From 2-02-FULL-47-50 sp964479045 (lineage in GTDB: Bacteria; Pseudomonadota; Gammaproteobacteria; Eutrophobiales; Eutrophobiaceae), in the NCBI GenBank assembly GCA_964479045.1, contig CAYZJI010000026.1, forward strand, positions 1 through 10,498: DNA of 10,498 nt, written 5' to 3'. Shown one piece after another: positions 1 through 7,199 of the stretch (within the stretch, counting starts at the first letter, position 1; every line of letters begins with the position of its first letter). The position numbers were made by a program, and so were the translations under genes. The notes beneath the pieces are model-generated. The model was given only the letters and a program-made list of their open reading frames with translations, searched no databases and was not told where the DNA came from.

Positions 1-148
1 GCTTGGCGGTGCCGATATCCATGCCGCGATAGATCATGGCGGAATCCACGCTGATGATTTCACATGACAAATGCCGGTACAGGTGTACAGCCAGATCGGT
101 CTTGCCGGATGCCGTCGGCCCCATCAGGAACACCAGAGGTGCGCTCAT
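1..148 (-). CDS. miaA: tRNA dimethylallyltransferase MiaA, N-terminal part (runs off left edge)
   Basis: MiaA transfers a dimethylallyl group from DMAPP to N6 of A37 in tRNAs that read codons starting with U; the product is usually then methylthiolated by MiaB. Only the first 49 codons lie in the window. The translation starts MSAPLVFLMGPTASGKT, giving the P-loop GPTASGKT at residues 10-17, followed by the family segment ISVDSAMIYRGMDIGTAK at residues 32-49. The ATG at 146-148 lies 4 bases beyond the mutL stop codon (153-155). There is no clear Shine-Dalgarno sequence, so translation is probably coupled to mutL. The mutL-miaA order matches E. coli, where hfq follows; that part is outside this window. 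The identification is firm; completeness of the gene cannot be judged. Confidence 0.95.
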   Translation of the reverse strand, partial: MSAPLVFLMGPTASGKTDLAVHLYRHLSCEIISVDSAMIYRGMDIGTAK

Positions 149-152
149 ATGA

Positions 153-1847
153 TCATTTACTATTGAGCAGGGCTTTCAATGCTTCAGGATCAAGATAACG
201 GCGGAGATTATTCAATTCCGTTGTGTCCCCGCCAAGCCGGAATAAATCGTTCAACAATTCTGCCGCTTCAGCATGAGACAACAGGGTTGAGACACTGTCA
301 TTTGCATGTGCTGAGAAAGTTTCAAGCAAATTATCTGTAAGGTTTCCGGAAATTTTTTGTACAGAAATAACCCGGATGACATCCCTCACCAGTTCAGCAG
401 CATCCGCCCCAGCCAAAAGTGCCGGGACAGAACGAATCATTATCCGCAATGGACCGACAGGTTGCAGTTCAAGGCCGAGTTGCTCCAGCAGGATACGTTC
501 CGCTTCGAGTAATTGCATTTCGGTTTCTGTCAATGTAATACCTAACGGCACCAGTATCGGACGACGCGGGATCACGCCATGTTTCAAGGATTCCCGCAAA
601 CGCTGCAGGGTAATGAACTCGCGCGCACGATATACATCCACCAGTAATAATTTATTATCGCGTTCGGCCACCAGGTAGCGGCCGGCAACCGGTATATATA
701 TGTCCTGTTTTTGATCAGCAGCACTGTGGTTATGTATGGAATATATTTTGCGCAGGTAATCTGTTGTGTCTTCACGGATGTGAATATCCTGTTTGAATAA
801 TCGAGGGACACTTTTTTCTTCGATTGGCGCCCGGAAATTCATCGCCCTGCTGATACTGCCATAAATAAAATCATGCACCATGCGCACATCGCGAAAACGT
901 ACGTCCTGTTTGGCGGGATGGACATTGATATCAAACATTTCCGTATTCATTTCCAGGTACAGGAGATAGACCGGATACCGGCCGGCCGGAAATCCATCCT
1001 GACAGGCAAGCCGCACAGCATGACTGACCAGTTTGTCACGGATACTGCGGCTGTTCAGATAAAAATACTGTTGATCGTTCTGGCTGCGTGCCGTCTCGGG
1101 CAACCCAATCCAGCCCCACAAGCGCATATCGCCATGCGCCTGATCCACGTATTGCGCCTGCATGATAAATGTCTTGCCATATAGTGCAGTCAGGCGCACT
1201 TCCGGCCCCCGGCCGGCATTCAACAGATTCATGACCGGCTTTCCATTATGGGTGAGATGAAAGCTGACATCATAGCGGCCCATCGCCAGACGTTTAACCA
1301 GTTCATGGATATGAATAAATTCCGTACGCTCGGATCGGAGGAATTTCCTGCGGGCCGGTGTATTGTAAAACAGATCACGAACTTCGATGGTCGTACCCAC
1401 CGGGTGTGGTGCCGGTTTGACCGGCATCATCGCACCATCAATGATTAACGTATGACCATGTTTATCGGTTGATTGTCGTGATGTAAGTGTGAACCTTGAA
1501 ACCGATGCAATACTGGATAGCGCCTCACCACGAAAACCCAATGTCGTGATATGCCACAGTCCATCCGCATCCAGAAGTTTACTGGTAGTATGGCTATCCA
1601 CGGCAAGAGTCAGATCATCCGCATGTATGCCGTGGCCGTTGTCCCTGATCCGGATCAACCGGGTGCCGCCATGCTCGATATCAATATGAATATCGCTGGC
1701 GCCCGCATCAAGACTGTTTTCCAGCAATTCCTTGACGACTGATGCAGGACGCTCGATCACTTCACCCGCAGCAATCTGGTTCACCAGATACTCAGGCAGT
1801 CTTCGTATACGTTGCGAGATATTGTTGCCGGGCATGTGCCGTATCAT
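153..1847 (-). CDS. mutL: DNA mismatch repair protein MutL
   Basis: MutL is the ATP-driven mediator that links mismatch recognition by MutS to strand incision. The N-terminal GHKL ATPase is clear: the NQIAAGEVIERPASVVKE segment begins at residue 23, the predicted catalytic Glu is E40 with Asn N44 in ENSLDAGA, DNGHGI is at 69-74 and GFRGEAL at 104-110. The transducer domain has FYNTPARRKFL at 160-170 and NVHPAK at 308-313. A short linker (about 340-385) leads to a dimerisation domain of about 175 residues. Its metal-dependent endonuclease motif, DQHAAHER in nicking MutL proteins, is here VDVYRARE at 403-410, so this MutL is probably not itself a nuclease. The total of 564 residues is slightly below the E. 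coli length. The start is uncertain: ATG at 1847 (used here) or ATG at 1835 (M5); neither has a good ribosome binding site, and a 15-base palindrome overlaps the first. Confidence 0.96.
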   Translation of the reverse strand: MIRHMPGNNISQRIRRLPEYLVNQIAAGEVIERPASVVKELLENSLDAGASDIHIDIEHGGTRLIRIRDNGHGIHADDLTLAVDSHTTSKLLDADGLWHITTLGFRGEALSSIASVSRFTLTSRQSTDKHGHTLIIDGAMMPVKPAPHPVGTTIEVRDLFYNTPARRKFLRSERTEFIHIHELVKRLAMGRYDVSFHLTHNGKPVMNLLNAGRGPEVRLTALYGKTFIMQAQYVDQAHGDMRLWGWIGLPETARSQNDQQYFYLNSRSIRDKLVSHAVRLACQDGFPAGRYPVYLLYLEMNTEMFDINVHPAKQDVRFRDVRMVHDFIYGSISRAMNFRAPIEEKSVPRLFKQDIHIREDTTDYLRKIYSIHNHSAADQKQDIYIPVAGRYLVAERDNKLLLVDVYRAREFITLQRLRESLKHGVIPRRPILVPLGITLTETEMQLLEAERILLEQLGLELQPVGPLRIMIRSVPALLAGADAAELVRDVIRVISVQKISGNLTDNLLETFSAHANDSVSTLLSHAEAAELLNDLFRLGGDTTELNNLRRYLDPEALKALLNSK

Positions 1848-1852
1848 ACGGC
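1838..1852 (-). repeat. 15-base perfect palindrome over the upstream mutL start codon
   Basis: On the minus strand the sequence is GCCGTATGATACGGC, two perfect 7-base arms around one central base. In RNA the likely fold is a 5-bp stem with loop AUGAU, which would place the first candidate mutL AUG in the loop. It may be a translation-control hairpin, a protein binding site or chance. The symmetry is seen directly; any function is inference. Confidence 0.5.
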
Positions 1853-1927
1853 AGCAGGCATTCCGGACATAGCTACCAGAGATGAATCAGGACTTGACTG
1901 AACAGCGTGTGCTGATTGAACTGGCGC

Positions 1928-3229
1928 TTAACCGTCGCTCGGGATCGACAAGACCTGTCCGACCCTGATGACATCATTCTTCAGGCCATTATGTTCGCGC
2001 AGGCGCTGCATACTGATGCGATATTGCTGTGCTATTGCCGAAAGGGTATCACCTTGGGCGATGATATGTTTGCGACTTACATTCTGTGCGAGCAATGTGC
2101 CCTCAGGCGCATATTCACTGAAGTAACTGCGCAACCCGTCCAGAATGGCACCGGCCAGTTTGATCTGGAAATTTTTATCGCGAAGATTTTTCTCTTCCCT
2201 GGGATTGGAAATATAGGCGGTTTCCACAAGGATAGAGGGTACATCCGGCGACTTCAGCACAGCAAAACCTGCGGACTGTACCTGCCGCTTGTGGACTTTG
2301 CCGATTTTTTTCAGACCGCCGAGCACCCGATCAGCCACATCAATGCTCATCTCCAGACTTGCGGTTTGTGAGAGATCCAGTAACACGGAGGCCAGAATAT
2401 TGTCATCGACATCAAGATTCACGCCACCAATCAGGTCGGAAGCATTTTCCCGTTCAGCCAGCCAGCGGGCGGCTTCACTGCTCGCGCCTCGCTCGGAGAG
2501 TATATAGACCGAGGAACCACCCACGCGCGAATCCTTGAAAGCATCTGCATGGATGGAAATAAAAAGATCAGCACGATGTTTGCGCGCAACATCCATGCGT
2601 TTCCGCAAGGGCAGAAAATAGTCGCCATCACGAGTCAGCACAGCGCGCATGCCGCGTTCGCGGTTGATCAAGTCCGCAAGCTGTCTGGAAATCTCCAGCA
2701 CCACCTGCTTTTCCCAGACCCCGCTCGGACCACGCGCTCCCGGATCTTCACCACCATGCCCGGGATCGATCGCAATCACTACATCCCGTGCGGTGCCGGA
2801 CGGAGATCGGTCAATCGACACCGGCTGCACATCCTGGCGTTCTTCGGGATTGTAAAGATCAACGACCAGACGGTGACCGTATTGCTGATTGGGCGGCAGG
2901 AGAAAACTTTTAACCTGTACATCCTGTTTGAGATCCAGCACCACCCGCAATGTATTCGTATCCTGGATACTGCTGCGGATTTCTTTCAGGTACTTGTCAT
3001 CGGCCTGTGGCTGTGCCAACCCTTTCTGTGTGCGGACATCGGGAATATCCAGCACGATGCGGTGCGGTTCCTGAATTTTTTCGATTGTATGCGTCACCTG
3101 CCCGGAAACATCGAACACCACACGGGTGTTGTCCGGAGCTGCCCAGATACGGACATGCTGAAGCTCGACCGGCCCGGCGAAGAGCGGTACAGGAATGAAC
3201 AGCAATAATGTAATCCAGATCAGGCGCAT
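1928..3229 (-). CDS. amiB: N-acetylmuramoyl-L-alanine amidase, AmiB type (AMIN, Amidase_3, LysM)
   Basis: This is a periplasmic zinc amidase that cleaves the amide bond between MurNAc and the stem peptide and so splits septal peptidoglycan during cell division. A signal peptide (MRLIWITLLLFIPVPLFA) opens the protein. An AMIN domain covers about residues 20-127 and the Amidase_3 catalytic domain about 149-370. Predicted zinc or catalytic residues are H158 (DPGHGGEDPGA), E173, H227 (SIHADA) and E336 (VETAYISN). A stretch at about 262-305, rich in acidic and hydrophobic residues, lies where AmiB and AmiC carry the autoinhibitory helix relieved by EnvC/NlpD-type activators. A C-terminal LysM domain (388-430, QGDTLSAIAQQYRI) distinguishes AmiB-type proteins from E. 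coli AmiA/AmiC. Position between tsaE and mutL is the AmiB context. No Shine-Dalgarno sequence is visible before the ATG. An 80-base gap separates it from mutL. Confidence 0.95.
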   Translation of the reverse strand: MRLIWITLLLFIPVPLFAGPVELQHVRIWAAPDNTRVVFDVSGQVTHTIEKIQEPHRIVLDIPDVRTQKGLAQPQADDKYLKEIRSSIQDTNTLRVVLDLKQDVQVKSFLLPPNQQYGHRLVVDLYNPEERQDVQPVSIDRSPSGTARDVVIAIDPGHGGEDPGARGPSGVWEKQVVLEISRQLADLINRERGMRAVLTRDGDYFLPLRKRMDVARKHRADLFISIHADAFKDSRVGGSSVYILSERGASSEAARWLAERENASDLIGGVNLDVDDNILASVLLDLSQTASLEMSIDVADRVLGGLKKIGKVHKRQVQSAGFAVLKSPDVPSILVETAYISNPREEKNLRDKNFQIKLAGAILDGLRSYFSEYAPEGTLLAQNVSRKHIIAQGDTLSAIAQQYRISMQRLREHNGLKNDVIRVGQVLSIPSDG

Positions 3230-3247
3230 AGATTTGGAAGCAAAATT

Positions 3248-3366
3248 ACCGGTTTATCTTTTATTTATTAGCTGTTATTCAAATAATTTCAAGTTTTGAC
3301 GAGAAAATCAACATATATCTTTGTTTTAAATGTTAAAAGCAAGTTAAATGTTTGAGTTAAACCGGT
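3248..3366. repeat. Inverted-repeat ends of an AT-rich spacer between tsaE and amiB
   Basis: ACCGGTTTA at 3248-3256 is matched in inverted orientation by TAAACCGGT at 3358-3366. Allowing one mismatch the arms extend to 11 of 12 matching bases. The 101 bases between them are extremely AT-rich, unlike the flanking genes. The right arm starts one base past the tsaE stop codon. Each arm contains the self-complementary hexamer ACCGGT, so the arms could be two binding sites for one dimeric regulator. No flanking target duplication is visible, which argues against a small transposon. Confidence 0.6.
3264..3292 (-). promoter_or_regulatory. Candidate sigma70 promoter for amiB-mutL-miaA
   Basis: On the minus strand a -35 element TTGAAA (3287-3292, five of six consensus bases) is followed after 17 bases by AATAAA (3264-3269, four of six). 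Transcription would start about 30 bases before the amiB ATG. The sequence is so AT-rich that other pairings are possible; this is the best I found in the spacer. Confidence 0.35.
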
Positions 3367-3367
3367 G

Positions 3368-3826
3368 TCAGACAGCCGCGTTCAATGCTGTCAGCAGTTG
3401 TCGGGCGGGCCCGGTTTGGGCTTTGAGGTCAGCTACCCTGCCCGTTCCGGCAAGCTCCAGTACGATGTCCAGATCCGCTGTACCCAATAGCCTGCCGCCC
3501 CGTTCCGGCCATTCCACCAGGCAGATAGCCGCTGCATCGAAGTAGTCTCGCAGACCAATCGCATCAAGCTCATCGGGCGAATTAAGACGATATAAATCAA
3601 AATGATAGATAGTCCGGCCATTCGTGTGATAGGGCTCAACCAGAGTGTAGGTCGGGCTTTTAACCGTACCCTGGTGGCCCAAGGCTTTGAGAAAACCCCT
3701 CACCAGTGTGGTCTTGCCCGCACCCAGTTGACCATGCAAAAACAGCTTCAAACCGGGTGGGCAATTCAGTGCCAACTGCCCGCCCAGATTTTCCATCGTG
3801 GCGACATCTGCTATCTGCCTGATCAT
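3368..3826 (-). CDS. tsaE: tRNA threonylcarbamoyladenosine biosynthesis ATPase TsaE
   Basis: TsaE is the P-loop ATPase that works with TsaB and TsaD in transferring threonylcarbamoyl to A37 of ANN-decoding tRNAs (t6A). At 152 residues it has the usual family length. Walker A is GQLGAGKTT at 32-40, switch-like SPTYTLVE at 57-64, HFDLYRL at 75-81 and VEWPERGG at 104-111; these are the family's signature blocks. The ATG overlaps the nnr stop codon by 4 bases (ATGA arrangement), so the two are translationally coupled. Upstream bases show only a weak ribosome binding site. The nnr-tsaE-amiB order is the E. coli order. No oddities are seen in the protein. Confidence 0.97.
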   Translation of the reverse strand: MIRQIADVATMENLGGQLALNCPPGLKLFLHGQLGAGKTTLVRGFLKALGHQGTVKSPTYTLVEPYHTNGRTIYHFDLYRLNSPDELDAIGLRDYFDAAAICLVEWPERGGRLLGTADLDIVLELAGTGRVADLKAQTGPARQLLTALNAAV

Positions 3827-5325
3827 AACGCTGCCGGGTTGGCCAGTTTATGGATCCAGGGCAGCAAATCCGTGGCCAGCATGCCACGCTCACCCTCAAT
3901 TGTTGCTACCTGATCCGCGGCGGCGGCATGCAGGCAAACACCCAGCCGGGCAGCATCGTTCAGACCCAAACCCTGTGCCAGTAAACCAGCAATGACTCCG
4001 GTAAGGACATCTCCCATGCCGCCACTCGCCATACCGGGATTGCCGGCCGAGCAGATCGCCGGACAATGTTCTTTATCCATGATCAAGGTTCCACTGCCTT
4101 TAAGCACGATTACTCCGCCGTATTTTTTCTGTAATTCCCGCGTAGCGGCGAAGCGATCCATCTGCACCTCTTGTATGGCGCAATTCAGCAATCGAGCAGC
4201 TTCGCCGGGATGCGGTGTCAGTATCCAGTAATCGTTACGCACCGGCTCCTGTGCAAGGAGATTCAGTGCATCCGCATCCAGCACCAGTGGTGTTTTAATT
4301 TCCAGTACGCGTGCCAACAGATCCTGCGCCCACATACTCATACCAAGTCCGGGCCCGATGGCGATCACATTTGCCTTCATCAGTAATGGTTGTAATTGTT
4401 CCGGGTATTCGACAGCGTGCGCCATGATCTCGGGGCATACCATGCTGATTGGAATCGCATGTTCGCGACGTGTGGCTACACTGACTAGACCGGCGCCGGA
4501 TCTCCCGGCGGCCTCGGCCGCCATACGCACCGCCCCGGCATAACCATAATCACCGCCAATCACCAGCACGTGGCCGCAATGTCCTTTATGAGTATCACGC
4601 GGCCGGGGCGGCAACAGTGCACGCAAACTGTAAAGATCTGCACGGCGCGCCACCGGAATAAATTCCCGATATACCGATTCAGGCATATTGAGATTATGAA
4701 AATATAATGAACCGATCATGGCTGGTCCTGATCCTGTGAACAGGCCCTGTTTGAGGGCAATAAATGTAATCGTTGCCGTTGCATGTGCGGCCACGCCCAT
4801 GATTTGACCTGTATCCGCATGCAGTCCTGAAGGAATATCGAGGGCCAGCACCTGACGATTGGATGAATTAATATCTTCGATGACAGTCTGCAATTTACTG
4901 GTCACCGGACGATCGAGGCCGGTGCCCAGTATTGCATCCACGATTAATTCTGCCTTGTGCAGATTTTTCACGGTATAAGGTTCGGGTGTAAGACCAGCTT
5001 CAATCAGACGTTGTGCTGCAGTAGCGGCATCGCCTTTCAGTCCTGTAAATGGTGATAACGCCAATACTGATACCTGATAACCCGCAGTATGTGCCAATCG
5101 GGCCAGCACGTAGCCATCCCCACCGTTGTTCCCGCTGCCACACACCACAACGATCGAGCGAATCCCCGGCCATTCCAGTTGCATCAGGGCAAATGCCGCG
5201 GCGCCGGCGCGCTCCATCAGTTCCATGCCCGGGATATCATGAGCATGAATGGCCACCTCATCCAGCGCCCGCACCTGCCTGGCACTGTAGAGATCTTCCG
5301 GAAGTGTGGCGGTTATGCGGGTCAC
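3823..5325 (-). CDS. nnr: Bifunctional NAD(P)HX epimerase / ADP-dependent NAD(P)HX dehydratase
   Basis: This enzyme repairs hydrated NADH and NADPH: the N-terminal domain interconverts R and S epimers and the C-terminal ribokinase-like domain dehydrates S-NAD(P)HX using ADP. The epimerase half (about 1-225) shows CGSGNNGGDGYV at 62-73, D130 in the VDAILGTGL segment and DIPSGLHADTG at 163-173. The dehydratase half (about 235-495) shows HKGHCGHVLVIGG from 246, HPGE at 372-375, LKGSGT at 408-413 and NPGMASGGMGDVLTG at 429-443, with D439 the expected catalytic Asp. The 500-residue length matches the two-domain family. The start is GTG at 5323-5325, chosen because GGAGG lies 7 bases upstream and the protein aligns from there (LPEDLYSARQVRALD). 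It follows orn by 17 bases and overlaps tsaE by 4. E. coli has queG between orn and nnr; it is absent here. Confidence 0.97.
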   Translation of the reverse strand: MTRITATLPEDLYSARQVRALDEVAIHAHDIPGMELMERAGAAAFALMQLEWPGIRSIVVVCGSGNNGGDGYVLARLAHTAGYQVSVLALSPFTGLKGDAATAAQRLIEAGLTPEPYTVKNLHKAELIVDAILGTGLDRPVTSKLQTVIEDINSSNRQVLALDIPSGLHADTGQIMGVAAHATATITFIALKQGLFTGSGPAMIGSLYFHNLNMPESVYREFIPVARRADLYSLRALLPPRPRDTHKGHCGHVLVIGGDYGYAGAVRMAAEAAGRSGAGLVSVATRREHAIPISMVCPEIMAHAVEYPEQLQPLLMKANVIAIGPGLGMSMWAQDLLARVLEIKTPLVLDADALNLLAQEPVRNDYWILTPHPGEAARLLNCAIQEVQMDRFAATRELQKKYGGVIVLKGSGTLIMDKEHCPAICSAGNPGMASGGMGDVLTGVIAGLLAQGLGLNDAARLGVCLHAAAADQVATIEGERGMLATDLLPWIHKLANPAAL

Positions 5326-5332
5326 TATTCAG

Positions 5333-5337
5333 CCTCC
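5333..5337 (-). promoter_or_regulatory. Strong ribosome binding site that sets the nnr GTG start
   Basis: On the minus strand GGAGG (within CCGGAGG) is followed after 7 bases by GTG. It is the clearest Shine-Dalgarno sequence in the window and settles the non-ATG start of nnr. Confidence 0.8.
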
Positions 5338-5342
5338 GGAAA

Positions 5343-5882
5343 TTATTTGAAATACCGCTCCCGGTAAAATTTCAATTCATTAATGGAATCGCGGATATCA
5401 TCGAGTGCAAGATGTGTGGATTCTTTTTCAAACTGGGGTTGCTGCGGATACCAGCGCTTGGCCAGTTCCTTGACGGAACTCACATCCAGATTACGGTAAT
5501 GAAAATACTGTTCCAGTCTCGGCATCAGCCGGTGCAAAAAACGCCGGTCCTGACAGATGCTGTTACCACACATCGGTGAGACACCAGGAGTCACGAACTT
5601 TTCTACAAATGCCAGAGTCATATTTTCTGCATCTGCTGGCTGATAGTGACTGTCGCGCACCCTTTGCACCAGACCGGATTTACCATGCTGACGTGTGTTC
5701 CATTCATCCATTGCATTCAACACAGCATCCGGTTGATGGATGGCAATGACGGGGCCTTCGGCGAGGATATTCAACTGGCTGTCGGTGACTACTGTGGCAA
5801 TCTCAATGATATAATCCTTGAGTGTGTCGAGGCCGGTCATCTCGAGATCGATCCAGATCAGGTTGTCAGCAGATGGCGTCAT
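5343..5882 (-). CDS. orn: Oligoribonuclease (3'-5' exoribonuclease for di- to short oligoribonucleotides)
   Basis: Orn degrades the short RNA ends left by other RNases, including pGpG from cyclic di-GMP breakdown, and acts as a cytoplasmic dimer. The 179-residue protein has a DEDDh exonuclease fold with D12 and E14 (WIDLEMTGLD), D112 (GNSICQDRRF), H157 and D162 (HLALDDIRDS), all five metal and catalytic residues being present. FHYRNLDVSSVKELAKRW at 127-144 is also a family hallmark. Length is as in E. coli. The ATG at 5880-5882 has a modest AGGA 10 bases upstream; an overlapping ATG 5 bases further up is out of frame and stops at once. It is the first gene of the minus-strand block, divergent from the M48 protease gene, and 17 bases ahead of nnr. 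Confidence 0.97.
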   Translation of the reverse strand: MTPSADNLIWIDLEMTGLDTLKDYIIEIATVVTDSQLNILAEGPVIAIHQPDAVLNAMDEWNTRQHGKSGLVQRVRDSHYQPADAENMTLAFVEKFVTPGVSPMCGNSICQDRRFLHRLMPRLEQYFHYRNLDVSSVKELAKRWYPQQPQFEKESTHLALDDIRDSINELKFYRERYFK

Positions 5883-5906
5883 GGCATGGAAGTCCTGTTA
5901 TTGATG

Positions 5907-5935
5907 CAGGCATTTTAACCGTTGACAGGCATTTT
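5907..5935. repeat. Direct repeat CAGGCATTTT in the orn / M48 divergent promoter region
   Basis: CAGGCATTTT occurs at 5907-5916 and again at 5926-5935, a 19-base period, each copy preceded by TTGA nearby. Spacing is close to two helical turns. The copies lie within or beside the predicted M48 promoter and upstream of orn, so they may be a tandem operator acting on both genes. The repeat is seen; the role is inference. Confidence 0.5.
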
Positions 5936-5943
5936 GGTATAAC
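5915..5943 (+). promoter_or_regulatory. Candidate sigma70 promoter of the M48 protease gene, near the start codon
   Basis: TTAACC (5915-5920, four of six -35 consensus bases) is spaced 17 bases from TATAAC (5938-5943, five of six -10 bases). Only 6 bases separate the -10 box from the ATG at 5950, so transcription would begin at or next to the start codon. A minus-strand TAAAAT at 5912-5917 could be the overlapping -10 box of orn, although its -35 is weak. Confidence 0.45.
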
Positions 5944-5949
5944 GAAAAC

Positions 5950-7194
5950 ATGAATGAATTTACCTTTATTTTCTTACTGGCAGCGGTTTCCAGCGTCGCT
6001 GTACAAGCTGTCCTGTGCCGGCGTCATGTACGCCATGTACAACTACACCGGGCCGCTGTACCTGCTGCATTCGATGGCAAAATCCCGCTGGCCGCCCATC
6101 AAAAGGCTGCGGATTACACCCAGGCCAAGGTCAAGCTCAACACGCTGGAACTGTTCGTTGCGACGGTGATTCTGGTGCTATGGACACAGGGCGGGGGACT
6201 GCAATGGCTGGACCAAACATGGCGCAATGCGGGCTGGGCCGAGTTATGGACTGGCACGGCCATGATCCTCACCTTTCTTGCGATTTCGGGAATACTGGAT
6301 CTGCCACTTTCCTGGTATCGCACCTTCAACCTCGAACAGCGATTTGGTTTCAATAAATCCACTCCCTGGATCTTTTTTTCCGACCTGATTAAAAATACGG
6401 TGGTAGGTTTCCTGATCGGCGCCCCCATGATCGTACTGGTGTTATGGATTATGAATAATGCTGGATCGTTGTGGTGGTTCTATGTGTGGCTCACCTGGCT
6501 GGGTTTCAGCCTGCTGATGATGTGGGCCTATCCGGCATTTATTGCACCGCTGTTCAACAAATTCCGTCCACTGGAAAATGCGGACCTGAAAAAGCGCATC
6601 GAAAATCTGCTGAACCGTAACGGGTTTACCAGCAACGGCATCTTTGTCATGGACGGCTCCACCCGTTCCACACATGGCAATGCCTATTTCACCGGTCTCG
6701 GTGCCAACAAGCGCATTGTGTTTTTCGATACCTTGATCAATGAACTCAATCCGGAAGAAATCGAGGCGGTACTGGCACATGAACTCGGTCACTTCAAATG
6801 CAACCACATCAAAAAACGCATCATCACGCTCGGGCTGGTATTTTTTATCGGACTGGCCTTACTCGGCTGGTTGATCAACAAGCCCTGGTTTTATACCGGC
6901 CTCGGTGTGAGTGAAGCATCAAACTACATGGCGTTGTTGTTGTTCACTGTCGTAGCACCGGTATTTACCTTCTTTCTGCAACCGGCCTTTTCCTGGATTT
7001 CACGCCAGCATGAATTTGAAGCGGATGATTTTGCCGCAGCCCAGGCCCAGACACCCAACCTGATTCAGGCCTTGGTAAAACTCTACAAAGAAAATGCGAA
7101 CACACTGACACCGGATCCGCTGTATTCTGCGTTTCATGATTCGCATCCACCGGCCCCGATACGGATACGTCATCTCACCACAAAGTCAGCCTGA
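5950..7194 (+). CDS. M48 family membrane metalloprotease, Ste24 / CAAX prenyl protease type
   Basis: This is an integral inner-membrane zinc protease of the Ste24 (M48A) group. In eukaryotes the family trims prenylated CAAX proteins; bacterial members have no known prenylated substrate and are presumed to act in membrane protein quality control. The 414-residue protein has an N-terminal membrane segment (about 4-22), the M48_N block with YRTFNLEQRFGFNKST at 123-138, several more hydrophobic spans (about 66-79, 101-119, 148-168, 176-196, 291-309, 326-345), the zinc site HELGH at 277-281 with E278 catalytic, and a third ligand, probably E355, in HEFEADDFA. The C-terminal SAFHDSHPPAPIRI at 393-406 is also typical. 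HtpX is a shorter relative lacking the M48_N part. No Shine-Dalgarno sequence precedes the ATG. It is followed after 5 bases by the cytochrome gene, suggesting co-expression. Confidence 0.93.
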   Translation: MNEFTFIFLLAAVSSVAVQAVLCRRHVRHVQLHRAAVPAAFDGKIPLAAHQKAADYTQAKVKLNTLELFVATVILVLWTQGGGLQWLDQTWRNAGWAELWTGTAMILTFLAISGILDLPLSWYRTFNLEQRFGFNKSTPWIFFSDLIKNTVVGFLIGAPMIVLVLWIMNNAGSLWWFYVWLTWLGFSLLMMWAYPAFIAPLFNKFRPLENADLKKRIENLLNRNGFTSNGIFVMDGSTRSTHGNAYFTGLGANKRIVFFDTLINELNPEEIEAVLAHELGHFKCNHIKKRIITLGLVFFIGLALLGWLINKPWFYTGLGVSEASNYMALLLFTVVAPVFTFFLQPAFSWISRQHEFEADDFAAAQAQTPNLIQALVKLYKENANTLTPDPLYSAFHDSHPPAPIRIRHLTTKSA

Positions 7195-7199
7195 CTGCA

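Noticed and set aside
2549..3208. Open frame of 219 codons on the plus strand opposite amiB
   Set aside because: It is a shadow of the amiB reading frame, with no domain and no start signals; the amiB frame has full catalytic motifs.
3248..3366. Possible miniature inverted-repeat transposable element
   Set aside because: The inverted ends and AT-rich core fit, but there is no flanking target-site duplication, no second copy in the window and the arms are short. Kept only as an inverted repeat.
5049..5579. Open frame of 176 codons on the plus strand across the nnr-orn junction
   Set aside because: It is antisense to two conserved genes, and its Pro/His/Arg-rich product resembles nothing known.
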